Shown one piece after another: positions 34,783 through 44,192 of a stretch of DNA of 64,000 bases. A model generated the notes under the pieces. The model was not told where the DNA came from. It saw only the letters and a program-made list of their open reading frames with translations, and made no database searches. This stretch comes from Mucilaginibacter rubeus. GTDB lineage: Bacteria > Bacteroidota > Bacteroidia > Sphingobacteriales > Sphingobacteriaceae. The stretch covers positions 1,984,001-2,048,000 of the forward strand of contig NZ_CP043450.1 of NCBI RefSeq assembly GCF_003286415.2. The letters run 5' to 3'. The first letter of the stretch is position 1. Each line of letters begins with the position of its first letter. The translations under genes were made by a program, and so were the position numbers.

Positions 34783-35787
34783 ATGAAAATAACCATACTG
34801 ACGTGTACCTGCGTCTTTATTTTGTTATGCTGTGCCTTTGTACAGCAGGAGCCACTCCGTCGCTTCGAGCTGAAGGGGTATGCCCAGGGTACCACCTATA
34901 GCATCGTTTATTACGCCCCCGACAGTCTGGTGAGCACGGGCCAAACAGATAGTTTATTAAAGCGTTTTGATGAGTCGGTGTCCCTGTATCAGCCTAATTC
35001 GCTTATCAGTAAGTTTAATCATTCTGCGGGAGGTATCTCAATAGATGAAACATTCAAGGTGTTGGTAGCGCGTGCATTGCAGATTAACCGGGCAACCGGT
35101 GGATTGGTCGATCCTACAGTAAAACCTTTGGTTGATGCCTGGGGATTTGGTGTGGTTAAACCCGGCCACGACCCTGATCGGAAAGAAATACAGGCTCTTC
35201 TTGCCAATGTGGGCGCAGATAAGATCACCCTAAAAGGAAATTTTTTGCAAAAAAAACTGCCAGGAGTACAACTGGATCTTAACGGGATTGCTCAAGGCTA
35301 TTCCGTTGATTTACTGGCCTCTTTATTGGAGCAACATGGCATTCATAACTACCTTGTTGAGCTTGGCGGCGAATTACGTATTAAAGGCCATAAAACCGGG
35401 AACGAACCCTTTAAGGTAGGTATTGAGGGAATTAGCGGCGATGATCTTGATCCCGCCCCTATGCGTAAAGTGATTGAGCCGGGGGATGGCGCCATTACCA
35501 CATCTGGTAATTACCGGAAGCATCACGAAACGGGTGGTAAACAGGTATCGCACCTAATGAACCCGTTAACGGGCTACCCGGTACAAAACGAAATGATCAG
35601 CGTTACGGTTTACGCGAAAGACGCCATCACTGCGGATGGGTATGATAACGGTTTTATGGCAATGGGGCTAAAACGCACGCTGAGCTTTCTGGCTAAAACG
35701 AAGGATATGGGTGCTTATATCGTATACCGGAAGCCGGATGGCCATGTAGCGGATACGGTTACTGTTTATTTTAAAGGATATAAATAA
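34783..35787 (+). CDS. apbE: FAD:protein FMN transferase (ApbE)
   Basis: A 334-residue exported flavin transferase. The N-terminal hydrophobic segment (ILTCTCVFILLCCAF) is a signal peptide or membrane anchor and its CC pair allows lipidation. Family motifs are present: GYAQGTTYSIVYY, VDLNGIAQGYSVD-type FAD site (LDLNGIAQGYSVD), LVELGGELRIKG, the SHLMNPLTGYPV block and ADGYDNGFMAMG. In the last, the usual Thr of the metal site (ADAxxTA) is replaced, which may alter Mg coordination. It attaches FMN covalently to Thr/Ser of flavoproteins such as NQR/RNF subunits; no such partner is near. The next gene starts 12 bases downstream, so they are probably one operon. Confidence 0.93.
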   Translation: MKITILTCTCVFILLCCAFVQQEPLRRFELKGYAQGTTYSIVYYAPDSLVSTGQTDSLLKRFDESVSLYQPNSLISKFNHSAGGISIDETFKVLVARALQINRATGGLVDPTVKPLVDAWGFGVVKPGHDPDRKEIQALLANVGADKITLKGNFLQKKLPGVQLDLNGIAQGYSVDLLASLLEQHGIHNYLVELGGELRIKGHKTGNEPFKVGIEGISGDDLDPAPMRKVIEPGDGAITTSGNYRKHHETGGKQVSHLMNPLTGYPVQNEMISVTVYAKDAITADGYDNGFMAMGLKRTLSFLAKTKDMGAYIVYRKPDGHVADTVTVYFKGYK

Positions 35788-35799
35788 CAAACTGAATAA

Positions 35800-36999
35800 A
35801 TGGAGAGAAGAACTTTTTTGAAAAATACAGGTTTGCTGACGGGCGGGATACTGCTCAATCATAATTTAAGCGCTATGGAGCCCGTGAATGATCCTGTTAA
35901 AATAGCAGTGATCGGTTGTGGCGACCGCGGTACCGGCATCATGAATATTCTTAACAGTATGCCTGATAAGTACCGTATTACTGCTTTATGCGATGTGCTC
36001 GACTTCAGATTGACGGCAGCACAAAAGCTGACAAAAACAGATGCCGTAAAAACATATACAGACTATCGTAAACTAATTGATGATAAACAGGTAGAGGCCA
36101 TTATTGTTGCTGTACCGTTGTACCTGCACTACCAGGTGGCTGCCGATGTTATTCGCTCAGGCAAGCATTTATACCTCGAAAAAACAATGACCTATAATAT
36201 TGAGCAGGCGCTTGAACTTGTTAACCTCATGCATGGGCGCACCGGCCAGATATTGCAAGTTGGGCATCAGTACCGCTACTCGCCTTTATATTACCGGGTT
36301 AAGGAAATGATCAACAAAGGCTACCTGGGCAAAGTAACACAGGTAGATTGCCGCTGGGACCGCAACGGAAACTGGCGTCGCCCGGTGCCTGATCCGTCCC
36401 TTGAGCGGGCTATTAACTGGCGTATGTATAAGGAATATTCGGGCGGGTTAATGGCCGAACTGCTTTCGCACCAGATTGATTTTATTAACTGGGTTTTTGA
36501 TACCCATCCGCAGGAGTTTTTTGCAACCGGCGGCATCGATGTTTTCAAAGATGGCCGTGAAACTTATGATAACGTACAGTTGATGCTCCGCTATCCGGAC
36601 CTGAGCCTGATCGGCAACTTCGGCGCCATGTGCGGCAACGCACATGACGGGTACTTGTTTAAAATAAAAGGTACGCTTGGTACCGTATCCCTGCTAACCG
36701 ATCAGGGTATGTTTTACCCCGAGAAAAAGTTGCTGACTGAAAAAGGAACGGTAGATGGTGTGACCGGCGCGACACGTATTGTGTGGAACAGGGACGGTGG
36801 TACGCCTATTTTACCGGAAGCCACGAAAGATGGTACCTGGTACGCGTTTAACGATTTTTATCAGAAAATACAGCATAAGGAACTCCCTGATAGCAATGTA
36901 TTCACCGGGGCCCGGACAGCCATCAGTGTGCATCTGGGTAATCAGGCCTTATACAGCCAAAAGATCTGTAACTGGGATAATAGTTATAAAATTGGATAA
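35800..36999 (+). CDS. Gfo/Idh/MocA oxidoreductase with Tat signal (GH109-like)
   Basis: A 399-residue protein starting with a twin-arginine signal (ERRTFLKNTG, hydrophobic TGGILL) and then a Rossmann domain with VIGCGDRGTG for NAD binding and LEKTMTYN at the usual EKP site. Catalytic region features are GHQYRYSPLYYRVKEM and HQIDFINW. Tat export suits an enzyme that folds with NAD in the cytoplasm. Related GH109 enzymes cleave alpha-N-acetylgalactosamine by an oxidation mechanism, but many relatives have other sugar substrates, so GH109 is only a possibility. It is likely co-transcribed with apbE and ends with a terminator. Confidence 0.88.
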   Translation: MERRTFLKNTGLLTGGILLNHNLSAMEPVNDPVKIAVIGCGDRGTGIMNILNSMPDKYRITALCDVLDFRLTAAQKLTKTDAVKTYTDYRKLIDDKQVEAIIVAVPLYLHYQVAADVIRSGKHLYLEKTMTYNIEQALELVNLMHGRTGQILQVGHQYRYSPLYYRVKEMINKGYLGKVTQVDCRWDRNGNWRRPVPDPSLERAINWRMYKEYSGGLMAELLSHQIDFINWVFDTHPQEFFATGGIDVFKDGRETYDNVQLMLRYPDLSLIGNFGAMCGNAHDGYLFKIKGTLGTVSLLTDQGMFYPEKKLLTEKGTVDGVTGATRIVWNRDGGTPILPEATKDGTWYAFNDFYQKIQHKELPDSNVFTGARTAISVHLGNQALYSQKICNWDNSYKIG

Positions 37000-37002
37000 G
37001 TT

Positions 37003-37040
37003 AACGGCCCGATATTTATAAATATGGGGCCGTTTTGTTT
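37003..37040 (+). terminator. Bidirectional-looking terminator between convergent genes
   Basis: AACGGCCC (37003-37010) pairs with GGGCCGTT (37027-37034) around an inner AT stem (ATATTTATAAATAT), followed by TTTTGTTTT. It sits between the oxidoreductase gene and the convergent TPR-like gene. Confidence 0.9.
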
Positions 37041-37047
37041 TAAGGGT

Positions 37048-37851
37048 TTATGCTATCAATGATAGAAACCTTGGATCTTGCTGCAAGTTTTGAAGTTCAG
37101 GGAAGCTTCTTGCATCTTGTTTCAAATCAGGATCAAGTTGGAAAGTTGTAGTTAGGTTGTTTAAACAGAGTTCAGTGTTTCCCAGCAGGTTTTGAATTAT
37201 TGCTGTCTGGTAGTAGTTCCATGCAAAAGGTAATTCTACATTAAGTGCCTCAAAAATATCGAGAGCTTCATTAAAACGCATTTTCGCTTTTAGATAAAGC
37301 GCCTTTCTGTATTTGATATTATATGCATCTTGTGGATTGATGGCCACTAATGAATCAAATATTTTTAAAACATGGCTCTGTGGGTTATCAATGTCTGCCA
37401 GTTGACTGATGACTTGCACCAATTCTATATCAAAAGGATCTTCTACGTAAGCATTGTAAACTAATTCAAATGCTTTTTCTCTGTAACCATTATTAATTAA
37501 AGTTTGGGCCTGGCTAACTAAACTATTAAACCGATCTTTTTTACTTTTAAGATCATTCCAACGTTTAAGTGTTTCAATAACTTCATTTGCCTGTTTTTCG
37601 CTCAAATGAAAATCTTCCATTTCCATAAGATATTTGTACGCCGACGAATAATTCTGCTTGTTCTCGTTATATTTCCATAAAGCAACAGCTAATACTTCCT
37701 GTTGAAATTGCCTGGTATTAAACGTTTCATCACTGATTGAGCTACGTTCTTGAGTTAATTTTGGGCCTCTACGTAAAGGGTTTTCTTCGTTTATGGGTTG
37801 ATTTTCCCGCGCATTTTGGATAGTCTTTTTAAAGAAATTTAATATTCCCAT
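37048..37851 (-). CDS. Cytoplasmic TPR-like repeat protein of unknown function
   Basis: A 267-residue soluble protein with no signal peptide. It is mostly helical, with TPR-like pairs in the second half (FNSLVSQAQTLINNGYREKA, NIKYRKALYLKAKMRFNEAL, AIIQNLLGNTELCLNNLTTT) ending in a short element DARSFPELQNLQQDPRFLSL that is often seen in TPR proteins. The N-terminus is polar and low in order. No enzyme domain is visible; it may serve as a scaffold. It stands alone on the minus strand. Confidence 0.7.
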   Translation of the reverse strand: MGILNFFKKTIQNARENQPINEENPLRRGPKLTQERSSISDETFNTRQFQQEVLAVALWKYNENKQNYSSAYKYLMEMEDFHLSEKQANEVIETLKRWNDLKSKKDRFNSLVSQAQTLINNGYREKAFELVYNAYVEDPFDIELVQVISQLADIDNPQSHVLKIFDSLVAINPQDAYNIKYRKALYLKAKMRFNEALDIFEALNVELPFAWNYYQTAIIQNLLGNTELCLNNLTTTFQLDPDLKQDARSFPELQNLQQDPRFLSLIA

Positions 37852-37985
37852 AAGTGTTTAGGTTTGTGTTTTAAAATATATGGAGTAAATCTATACAGAA
37901 ACTACCTTAAATCAAACCGATATAACTCGCTGGTATACTAAAACATTCGTTGACGCATTCAAACCGGAAATTTTTTCAAAATAAA

Positions 37986-38032
37986 TTTGCGAAACTGATT
38001 GGTTGCGTATATATTTGCAACCAATCAGTTTC
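37986..38032 (+). promoter_or_regulatory. Promoter with overlapping 16-bp perfect palindrome (likely ArsR operator)
   Basis: TTTG (37986-37989) and TATATTTG (38010-38017), 20 bases apart, form a full Bacteroidota promoter. A perfect inverted repeat, GAAACTGATTGGTTGC (37991-38006) and its complement (38017-38032) with a 10-base spacer, covers the spacer, the -7 element and the start point. A bound dimeric repressor would block polymerase. The ArsR protein encoded second in this operon is the natural candidate. Confidence 0.85.
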
Positions 38033-38054
38033 ATAAACTTAAAATAAACCAATC

Positions 38055-38435
38055 ATGAAAAGTAAAATCCAATTTGTTTTATGCCTGTTAACCGGGCTTA
38101 TGTTTATTAACGCCGGCCTGAATAAATTCCTGAACTACATGCCGATGCCTAAAGATATGCCCGAAAAAATGATGAAAGTTATGCAGGCATATATGGAAAT
38201 AGGCTGGCTCATGCCACTGGTAGGGGCTGCGGAGGTTGTGGGTGGCTTGTTATTGATTATCCCAAGAACAAGAGCGCTTGGCGCAGTTGTGCTTGTACCT
38301 ATTTTAACCGGTATTTTATTATCCAATATTAGTGTGGCTCCGTCTGGTTTGCCTATTGTATTGGTATTGATAGCGATTGTTGCCTGGGTGATCATCGATA
38401 ATTGGGAAAAATACCTGCCAATGATCAGGAAATAA
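38055..38435 (+). CDS. DoxX-like small membrane protein
   Basis: A 126-residue inner-membrane protein with four hydrophobic helices and the DoxX-type start FVLCLLTGLMFINAGLNKFL, then LMPLVGAAEVVGGLLLIIPR and GAVVLVPILTGILLSN. It is the first gene of an operon with an ArsR repressor and two SRPBCC proteins, 22 bases after the palindromic operator. DoxX relatives have been linked to oxidative or respiratory stress; the role here is not clear. Confidence 0.85.
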   Translation: MKSKIQFVLCLLTGLMFINAGLNKFLNYMPMPKDMPEKMMKVMQAYMEIGWLMPLVGAAEVVGGLLLIIPRTRALGAVVLVPILTGILLSNISVAPSGLPIVLVLIAIVAWVIIDNWEKYLPMIRK

Positions 38436-38489
38436 GTTTTTCAAATAAACCGGTTAATCTTATTTAACCGGTATGTAATTAGCACTTCA

Positions 38490-38810
38490 ATGAGAAGAGA
38501 CATTTTTCAAGCCGTTGCCGACCCTACCCGTAGGGCTATTATTGCCTTGATTGCATTACAGGCCATGACGCCTAATGCTATCGCCGAGCATTTTGATACT
38601 ACACGCCAGGCAATTTCAAAGCACCTGAAGGTTTTAACCGAATGCGAACTCGTGAAACAGGAGCACCAGGGTCGGGAGATTTATTATCTATTGGAGATTG
38701 ACAAAATGAAAGAAATAGACAAATGGCTGGAGCAATTCCGGAAAATCTGGGAAACGCGCTTCCTGCAACTCGATAACCTTTTATCAACCTTAAAAAAACA
38801 ACAAAAATGA
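38490..38810 (+). CDS. ArsR/SdpR-type winged-helix repressor
   Basis: A 106-residue regulator whose fold is the ArsR winged helix: RRDIFQAVADPTRRAIIALI, then recognition-helix region DTTRQAISKHLKVLTECELV and the wing HQGREIYYLLE. No cysteine or histidine metal-site pattern is seen, so it is more like the SdpR group that sits beside SRPBCC/AHSA1 genes. It probably binds the palindrome ahead of the operon and represses it. Its stop overlaps the start of the first SRPBCC gene by 4 bases. Confidence 0.92.
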   Translation: MRRDIFQAVADPTRRAIIALIALQAMTPNAIAEHFDTTRQAISKHLKVLTECELVKQEHQGREIYYLLEIDKMKEIDKWLEQFRKIWETRFLQLDNLLSTLKKQQK

Positions 38811-39310
38811 AAAGCAATTTGTATTTCGACTTCGTTGCCGACAAAGTAAAAAACACATTAACTATTAAACGTGAGTTTTTGGCCGACAGGCAATTGGTTT
38901 GGGATTGCTACACCAAACAAGAACTGCTTGACCAATGGTTTGCGCCAGCGCCATTAACAACCAAAACTAAGTCGATGGATTTTAGCGAGGGTGGCCACTG
39001 GCATTATGCCATGGTTGATCCAAACGGTACAGAATATTGGGGCTGGACAGGATACTTGAAAATTAAGCCCATTGATTACTATACCGCATTGGATGCTTTC
39101 TGTAACGCCGAAGGCGAAATAAACGAGGATCTGCCCAGGGCCGAGTGGCTTGTGAATTTTACCGATAGGGGAGAAAACGCTTTGGTAGAAACAGTTGTTA
39201 CCTATAAGTCGCTTTCTGATCTGGAAACTGTGATCCAGATGGGTATGGAACAGGGCATGATGGCAACACTCGAAAAACTTGACCAACTATTACTAACCTT
39301 AAAAAAATAA
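38807..39310 (+). CDS. SRPBCC/AHSA1-like protein
   Basis: A 167-residue protein with the START/Bet v1-like cavity fold: TIKREFLADRQLVWDCYTKQ, LLDQWFAPAPLTTKTKSMDF, and the ending QGMMATLEKLDQLL that is typical of AHSA1-type SRPBCC proteins. These bind small hydrophobic ligands. The gene overlaps arsR (ATGA), so the repressor and this protein are translationally coupled, a pairing known in many bacteria. The ligand is unknown. Confidence 0.88.
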   Translation: MKSNLYFDFVADKVKNTLTIKREFLADRQLVWDCYTKQELLDQWFAPAPLTTKTKSMDFSEGGHWHYAMVDPNGTEYWGWTGYLKIKPIDYYTALDAFCNAEGEINEDLPRAEWLVNFTDRGENALVETVVTYKSLSDLETVIQMGMEQGMMATLEKLDQLLLTLKK

Positions 39311-39314
39311 TAAA

Positions 39315-39728
39315 ATGAGGAACAAGATCACAGTTACCACTACGGTAAATGCAGACGTGAAAAAAGCCTGGGACTACTACACCAATCCGGAGCATATTAC
39401 AAAATGGAACTTTGCCGATCCTTCATGGCAATGCCCATCGGCATCCAACGATATGCGGGTTGGCGGCAAATATTCTGCAAGGATGGAGGCTAAAGACGGA
39501 AGCTTCGGTTTCGATTTTGAAGCCACTTATGATGAAGTTATTGACGGCGAAAAGTTTACCTACACTATGCCAAACGGGAGACAAGCTTCTGTAGCTTTTA
39601 AAGCAAGCGGCAATCAAACTGAAGTTGAGGTAACATTTGATCCGGAAGACCAAAACCCCATCGAAATGCAAAAAAATGGCTGGCAGGCTATACTCAACAA
39701 CTTTAAAAAGTATACCGAAGAAAACTAA
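39315..39728 (+). CDS. SRPBCC/AHSA1-like protein
   Basis: A 137-residue second SRPBCC protein (TVTTTVNADVKKAWDYYTNP, EHITKWNFADPSWQCPSASN, then GWQAILNNFKKYTE). It resembles small bacterial polyketide-cyclase-like or Hsp90-activator-like domains. It starts 4 bases after the previous SRPBCC gene and ends the operon, with a terminator 22 bases beyond. Confidence 0.88.
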   Translation: MRNKITVTTTVNADVKKAWDYYTNPEHITKWNFADPSWQCPSASNDMRVGGKYSARMEAKDGSFGFDFEATYDEVIDGEKFTYTMPNGRQASVAFKASGNQTEVEVTFDPEDQNPIEMQKNGWQAILNNFKKYTEEN

Positions 39729-39749
39729 AAACGGTTACAGCAATATTGA

Positions 39750-39784
39750 ACAGCGACTGTCTCGAAAAGGCAGTCGCTGTTTTT
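39750..39784 (+). terminator. Intrinsic terminator of the DoxX/ArsR/SRPBCC operon
   Basis: ACAGCGACTG (39750-39759) pairs perfectly with CAGTCGCTGT (39771-39780), followed by TTTTATG. Confidence 0.92.
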
Positions 39785-39808
39785 ATGAAAAATAAAAATC
39801 AACTAAAA

Positions 39809-39838
39809 TTTGCTAAATCGATTTTATTATATAATTTG
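39809..39838 (+). promoter_or_regulatory. LacI-type operator within promoter of GH92 gene (copy 1)
   Basis: TTGCTAAATCGATTTTA (39810-39826) lies between TTTG (39809-39812) and ATAATTTG (39831-39838). Shared with six further sites in this window. The centre AAATCGATTT is palindromic as in LacI-family operators. Confidence 0.75.
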
Positions 39839-39991
39839 GTCGTGTAATAACCAATTAATAATACCGGTCAATTTTTTAAAAGCTGAATGATTATCTGTCA
39901 TAAAAAACTTACGCCGATTAGAGTTTTTTTTCGATAATAAATCACAGTTTCGGACTGCCAGATTTTAAACAATAAAACCGGTGCTACCATT

Positions 39992-42331
39992 ATGAGCATA
40001 ACTACTCTACCTGTATTAAAAAAATATTTAGTCGCTGTATTTGCTGTGGGTTTATCTCTCGGGGTAGCCACAGAACTGAAAGCCCAAAACGTAGCTTCGT
40101 ATGTTAACCCTTTTATTGGCGCCAGTACCAGTGCCGATGGGGCGGGTGTTTATCATGGTTTAGGTAAAACTTTTCCGGGTGCTGCTACGCCTTATGGATT
40201 GGTGCAGTTAAGCCCTAACACGATAACAGGTGGCGATAATGGTTCTGGCTACAGTTATGAGCATACAAGTATTGAAGGTTTTGCCTTTACTCAAATGAGC
40301 GGTATTGGCTGGTATGGCGATCTGGGGAACTTTTTAGTAATGCCGACAACAGGTGCGCTTAAAACAAGTGCCGGTAAGATAGGTACAACCGGCGTAGGAT
40401 ACCGTTCTGCTTATGATAAAAAAAGTGAAAAGGCATCTGCCGGTTACTATAGCGTTCAGCTGACAGACTACAATATCAAAGCCGAGGCCACTGCAGCCCC
40501 TCACAGCGGTATGCTGCGTTTTACCTTTCCTCAAAACAAACAATCACGCATCCAGATTGATCTGGCCCGGAGGGTAGGTGGAACATCGACATTACAGTAT
40601 ATAAAGGTGGTTGATGATCATACTATTGAAGGTTTTATGAAATGTACGCCCGATGGAGGTGGCTGGGGCAATGGCGATGGCAAGGCGGATTATACCGTAT
40701 ATTTCTACACACAGTTCAGCAAACCGCTGAAAAATTATGGTGTTTGGAGTGCCGATATTCCTGGCGATTGGAGCCGGAAACTGGACGATGTAACCAGCGA
40801 TAAATACCAGGAGCGTGTTGCCAAAGCCGAAGTATCAAAAGGTTTAAAAGAAAAACAAGGCAAGCATCTCGGTTTTTATACCGAATTTGCAACCAACGCC
40901 AATGAACAGGTGATACTCAAATCAGGAATTTCATTTGTAAGTATCGCCGGTGCTAAAGCCAATCTGCAGGCCGAAATAAAAGACTGGAATTTCGACGCGG
41001 TACACCAACACTCCGTTAATCTATGGAACAGCGCTTTATCAAAAGTAAGTACCCAAGGTGGCACCGCTGAGCAAAAAACGGTGTTTTATACAGCGTTATA
41101 TCATACCATGATTGATCCGCGCATTGTAAGTGATGTTACCGGGCAATACATGGGCGGCGACGGAAAGGTTCATCATACTACAACATTTAAGAAGAGGACT
41201 ATTTTTAGCGGTTGGGATGTTTTCAGGAGCCAGATGCCTCTGCAAACCATTATTAATCCATCATTAGTTAATGACCTGGTTAATTCACTGGTTACCCTTG
41301 CTAACGAAAAAAATAAGGATTACCTGGAACGATGGGAGTTATTGAATGCTTACAGCGGCTGTATGCTTGGCAACCCGGCGGTAGCTGTTATGGCCGATGC
41401 GTATGCCAAAGGTATTCGTAACTATAACATACCCGATGCCTATAAATTAGCCGTGAGCACTGTTGAAAAATTTGGCAATGGCGATAAAGGCTATACTCCG
41501 GGTGGTGGCGGCATAAGCTATACGCTTGAGTATGCTTATAACGATTGGTGCGTTGCGCAGCTTGCAAAAGCGCTCAACAAAACACAGGACACAAAAAAAT
41601 ACGGCGAAAGGGGAGAAGCCTTTAAAAATATCTTTGATGCGGACAAAGGTTGGTTCCGCCCCAAAGATAGTACCGGTAACTGGCTACCATGGCCTGCAGA
41701 AGGGCGTATTAAACAATGGTATGGCTGCGTGGAGAGTAATCCTTATCAGCAAGGCTGGTTTGTGCCTCAGGATGTTGACGGCATGGCAAAATTGATGGGC
41801 GGCCGTGAAAAAGTGATAGCCGATTTGAACAATCTTTTTGAAAAAACGCCCGATAACATGATGTGGAACGATTACTATAATCATTCCAACGAGCCTGTAC
41901 ATCATGTTCCGTTTTTATATAACCGGTTGGGAGCTCCCTGGCTTACCCAAAAGTGGACCCGCGAGATCTGTAACAGGGCATATAAAAACTCTGTAGAGGG
42001 ATTGGTGGGTAACGAAGATGTAGGGCAGATGTCGGCATGGTATGTATTGGCAGCCAGTGGCTTGCACCCTGTTTGCCCTGGCGATACCAGGCAGGAGATT
42101 ACCAGTCCTGTATTTAATAAAGTAACCTTGAGGCTCGATCCTAAATATGCAAAGGGTAAGGCGTTCACCATTATCGCCAACAATAATTCGGCAAAAAATA
42201 TTTACATACAAGGGGCAAAGCTTAACGGTAAAACTTATAACAAATGCTATATCGACTATAAGGATATTGCTGCCGGAGGCACACTTGAGTTAAGCATGGG
42301 GGCAACGCCAAATAAAAACTGGGGGATTTAA
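39992..42331 (+). CDS. GH92 alpha-1,2/1,3/1,6-mannosidase, exported
   Basis: A 779-residue exo-alpha-mannosidase of family GH92. The signal peptide ends near ATELKAQ. Family features include YVNPFIGASTSADGAGVYHG (start), FSGWDVFRSQMPLQTIINP (HPF-type substrate entry), GCMLGNPAVAVMADAYAKGI, NEPVHHVPFLYNRLGAPWLT and GNEDVGQMSAWYVLAASGLH, which holds the metal/acid region. These enzymes use calcium to trim alpha-mannose from N-glycans or yeast mannan. It heads the utilisation region and has its own operator site upstream. Confidence 0.95.
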   Translation: MSITTLPVLKKYLVAVFAVGLSLGVATELKAQNVASYVNPFIGASTSADGAGVYHGLGKTFPGAATPYGLVQLSPNTITGGDNGSGYSYEHTSIEGFAFTQMSGIGWYGDLGNFLVMPTTGALKTSAGKIGTTGVGYRSAYDKKSEKASAGYYSVQLTDYNIKAEATAAPHSGMLRFTFPQNKQSRIQIDLARRVGGTSTLQYIKVVDDHTIEGFMKCTPDGGGWGNGDGKADYTVYFYTQFSKPLKNYGVWSADIPGDWSRKLDDVTSDKYQERVAKAEVSKGLKEKQGKHLGFYTEFATNANEQVILKSGISFVSIAGAKANLQAEIKDWNFDAVHQHSVNLWNSALSKVSTQGGTAEQKTVFYTALYHTMIDPRIVSDVTGQYMGGDGKVHHTTTFKKRTIFSGWDVFRSQMPLQTIINPSLVNDLVNSLVTLANEKNKDYLERWELLNAYSGCMLGNPAVAVMADAYAKGIRNYNIPDAYKLAVSTVEKFGNGDKGYTPGGGGISYTLEYAYNDWCVAQLAKALNKTQDTKKYGERGEAFKNIFDADKGWFRPKDSTGNWLPWPAEGRIKQWYGCVESNPYQQGWFVPQDVDGMAKLMGGREKVIADLNNLFEKTPDNMMWNDYYNHSNEPVHHVPFLYNRLGAPWLTQKWTREICNRAYKNSVEGLVGNEDVGQMSAWYVLAASGLHPVCPGDTRQEITSPVFNKVTLRLDPKYAKGKAFTIIANNNSAKNIYIQGAKLNGKTYNKCYIDYKDIAAGGTLELSMGATPNKNWGI

Positions 42332-42376
42332 TAGTTTAAAAAAAAAGGTAAAGGTGCGGGTGATTTTTATGTTTAA

Positions 42377-42393
42377 TTGCTAAATCGATTTTA
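42377..42393 (+). promoter_or_regulatory. LacI-type operator (copy 2)
   Basis: TTGCTAAATCGATTTTA, 63 bases before the next gene's ATG. The expected -7 position after it (TAATTGAT) is only a partial match. Confidence 0.7.
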
Positions 42394-42455
42394 TAAATAA
42401 TTGATTTTACAACGCTAACCAAACATCAAACCAAATTATAAACCAAACCAAAATT

Positions 42456-44150
42456 ATGAAAACAAACCTTTTTACCAGTGCTTTTGCGGCAATGGCCTTG
42501 CTGACATCATGCAGCAAACAAGCTGCCGTTAAGTACCCTAAACCCTTTGTACGCACGGATTCGGTTCAATTGGCCAGCGGATCGCCGGTAAGCGCTTATG
42601 GTACCTTTTTTATCACCAATGTTTTGAGCGGAAAGGCTATTGAAATTAATAGCAGCGGCATGCTTAATGATGGCGCTGGTGCGCAGCAAAATCAATATTC
42701 AGGCAGTGGTACGGCAACAGCTCCCAATCAAAAATGGATAATTGTACAACAAGGCAGCGGTGCTATAACCAGTACTACTAAGTTCAAGATCATGAATGTG
42801 GCCAGTGGCAAGTATCTGGAGGTGCCGCTGGCAACAACTACTCCGGGTACAGGATTATGGCAGGATAAAGCCAATACCAATAATGCGCAGCAATGGTATA
42901 TTCAATTGGTAAGCACCGGCATATATAAAATTATTAACGTGGGTAATGGTCTGGCAGTTACCAACCATGGTTCATCAACCACTAATGGTACTCCTATCAC
43001 ACAGGAGGCTTTTGTTTCCGGTAACACAGCGCAAACCTGGCAGCTTAACGGGCTTATTGCCGAAGCCTACCGTGATGATGACGTAGTAAACTTTTTTCAC
43101 CGTACCAATGGCACTGTAGCATTTGATGAGGGGAAAAGTATTCCGCTTACGTATGGTGCCAATAACGGAAAAGTGCTTTGGATAACCGAAGATGCTTATG
43201 AATCATCACAGCTTCAAAGTAACGGGCAGTTATACTGCCAGTTTTTTAAATACCATAATTCGGCTTTGTTGCAGCCGGCCAGCCATAGTTGGGACCAATC
43301 CCTTACGCCAAATATCACCACTAATAACTCACCGGTTAGCAATATGGAGATCATCGAAAGCCCCGGCGATCATAATTCAACTTATCGCTGGCCTGGAGCG
43401 GGTATTGAGGCTGGCAGCCATGTTTACTTATACACGTTTGAATCTGCCAACGGATCTACACCTGAAAATCAGGTACTTTATGATCTTACGCAAAATACCG
43501 CAGGGTTAAACTGGGGCACAGCGGCCCGTATCACGCCCGTAGGCATGTCTGGACAAACAGAAACAGGTTTTTCAAACGGCATGGTTAAAAACGTAAGTAA
43601 TGATTCTGTATATGTTTACGGGAGCAAGAGCGTTTACTTCAATACATCAAACGTGTTTTTGGCCCGGTTTCCTGTAAGTAATCCGGCTAACTGGTCGTTT
43701 TGGACAGGCTCCTCATGGTCATCAACCCGCACAACGGCCTCAGCCGCAGCTATAACCGTGGGTGCAAGCAACACTACTCAGCAAAATGTGATCATATCAA
43801 AAGTGAATAACAAATATGTGATGATGCAGATGGACCTGGGTTATTTTTGTGATCCGGCGAGTCATAATATTTATATCTCAACAGCCGATAGCCCTAAAGG
43901 GCCTTTCACCACGCCTAAAATGGTTTTCACCATTAATGATGTTTACCAGGGGCATTTGGCTAAGTATTATACTCCGGCCATTCACCCGGAATTTGTTAAC
44001 GGACATAATGAGCTGCTTGTTACCTATTGCCTTAATTATAATGGCGAAGGTGGCAGCTGCAGTACAACCACCTGCGTAAACAATAACCAGGATCCTAATT
44101 TTTACCAGGTGAAAGCTGTCAGGATTCCGTATAGTTTAGTGGGCCTATAG
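42456..44150 (+). CDS. Lipoprotein with ricin-lectin domain and five-bladed propeller-like domain
   Basis: A 564-residue lipoprotein (lipobox ALLTSC, Cys near 19). Residues about 45-195 form a ricin-type beta-trefoil: repeated KIMNVASGKYLEVP, IINVGNGLAVTNHGS and the QxW triads QKWIIV, QQWYIQ, QTWQLN. Residues about 200-560 look like a DUF4185/DUF5005-type propeller (GKVLWITEDAYESS, SPKGPFTTPKMVF, the ending HNELLVTYCLNYN). The lectin should bind the target glycan at the cell surface. The propeller is related to the protein at 59295-60485. Catalytic function is unknown. Confidence 0.82.
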   Translation: MKTNLFTSAFAAMALLTSCSKQAAVKYPKPFVRTDSVQLASGSPVSAYGTFFITNVLSGKAIEINSSGMLNDGAGAQQNQYSGSGTATAPNQKWIIVQQGSGAITSTTKFKIMNVASGKYLEVPLATTTPGTGLWQDKANTNNAQQWYIQLVSTGIYKIINVGNGLAVTNHGSSTTNGTPITQEAFVSGNTAQTWQLNGLIAEAYRDDDVVNFFHRTNGTVAFDEGKSIPLTYGANNGKVLWITEDAYESSQLQSNGQLYCQFFKYHNSALLQPASHSWDQSLTPNITTNNSPVSNMEIIESPGDHNSTYRWPGAGIEAGSHVYLYTFESANGSTPENQVLYDLTQNTAGLNWGTAARITPVGMSGQTETGFSNGMVKNVSNDSVYVYGSKSVYFNTSNVFLARFPVSNPANWSFWTGSSWSSTRTTASAAAITVGASNTTQQNVIISKVNNKYVMMQMDLGYFCDPASHNIYISTADSPKGPFTTPKMVFTINDVYQGHLAKYYTPAIHPEFVNGHNELLVTYCLNYNGEGGSCSTTTCVNNNQDPNFYQVKAVRIPYSLVGL

Positions 44151-44192
44151 TTTGAATTTATTTTTTGCTGAACACATTATAATTAACAGTTA

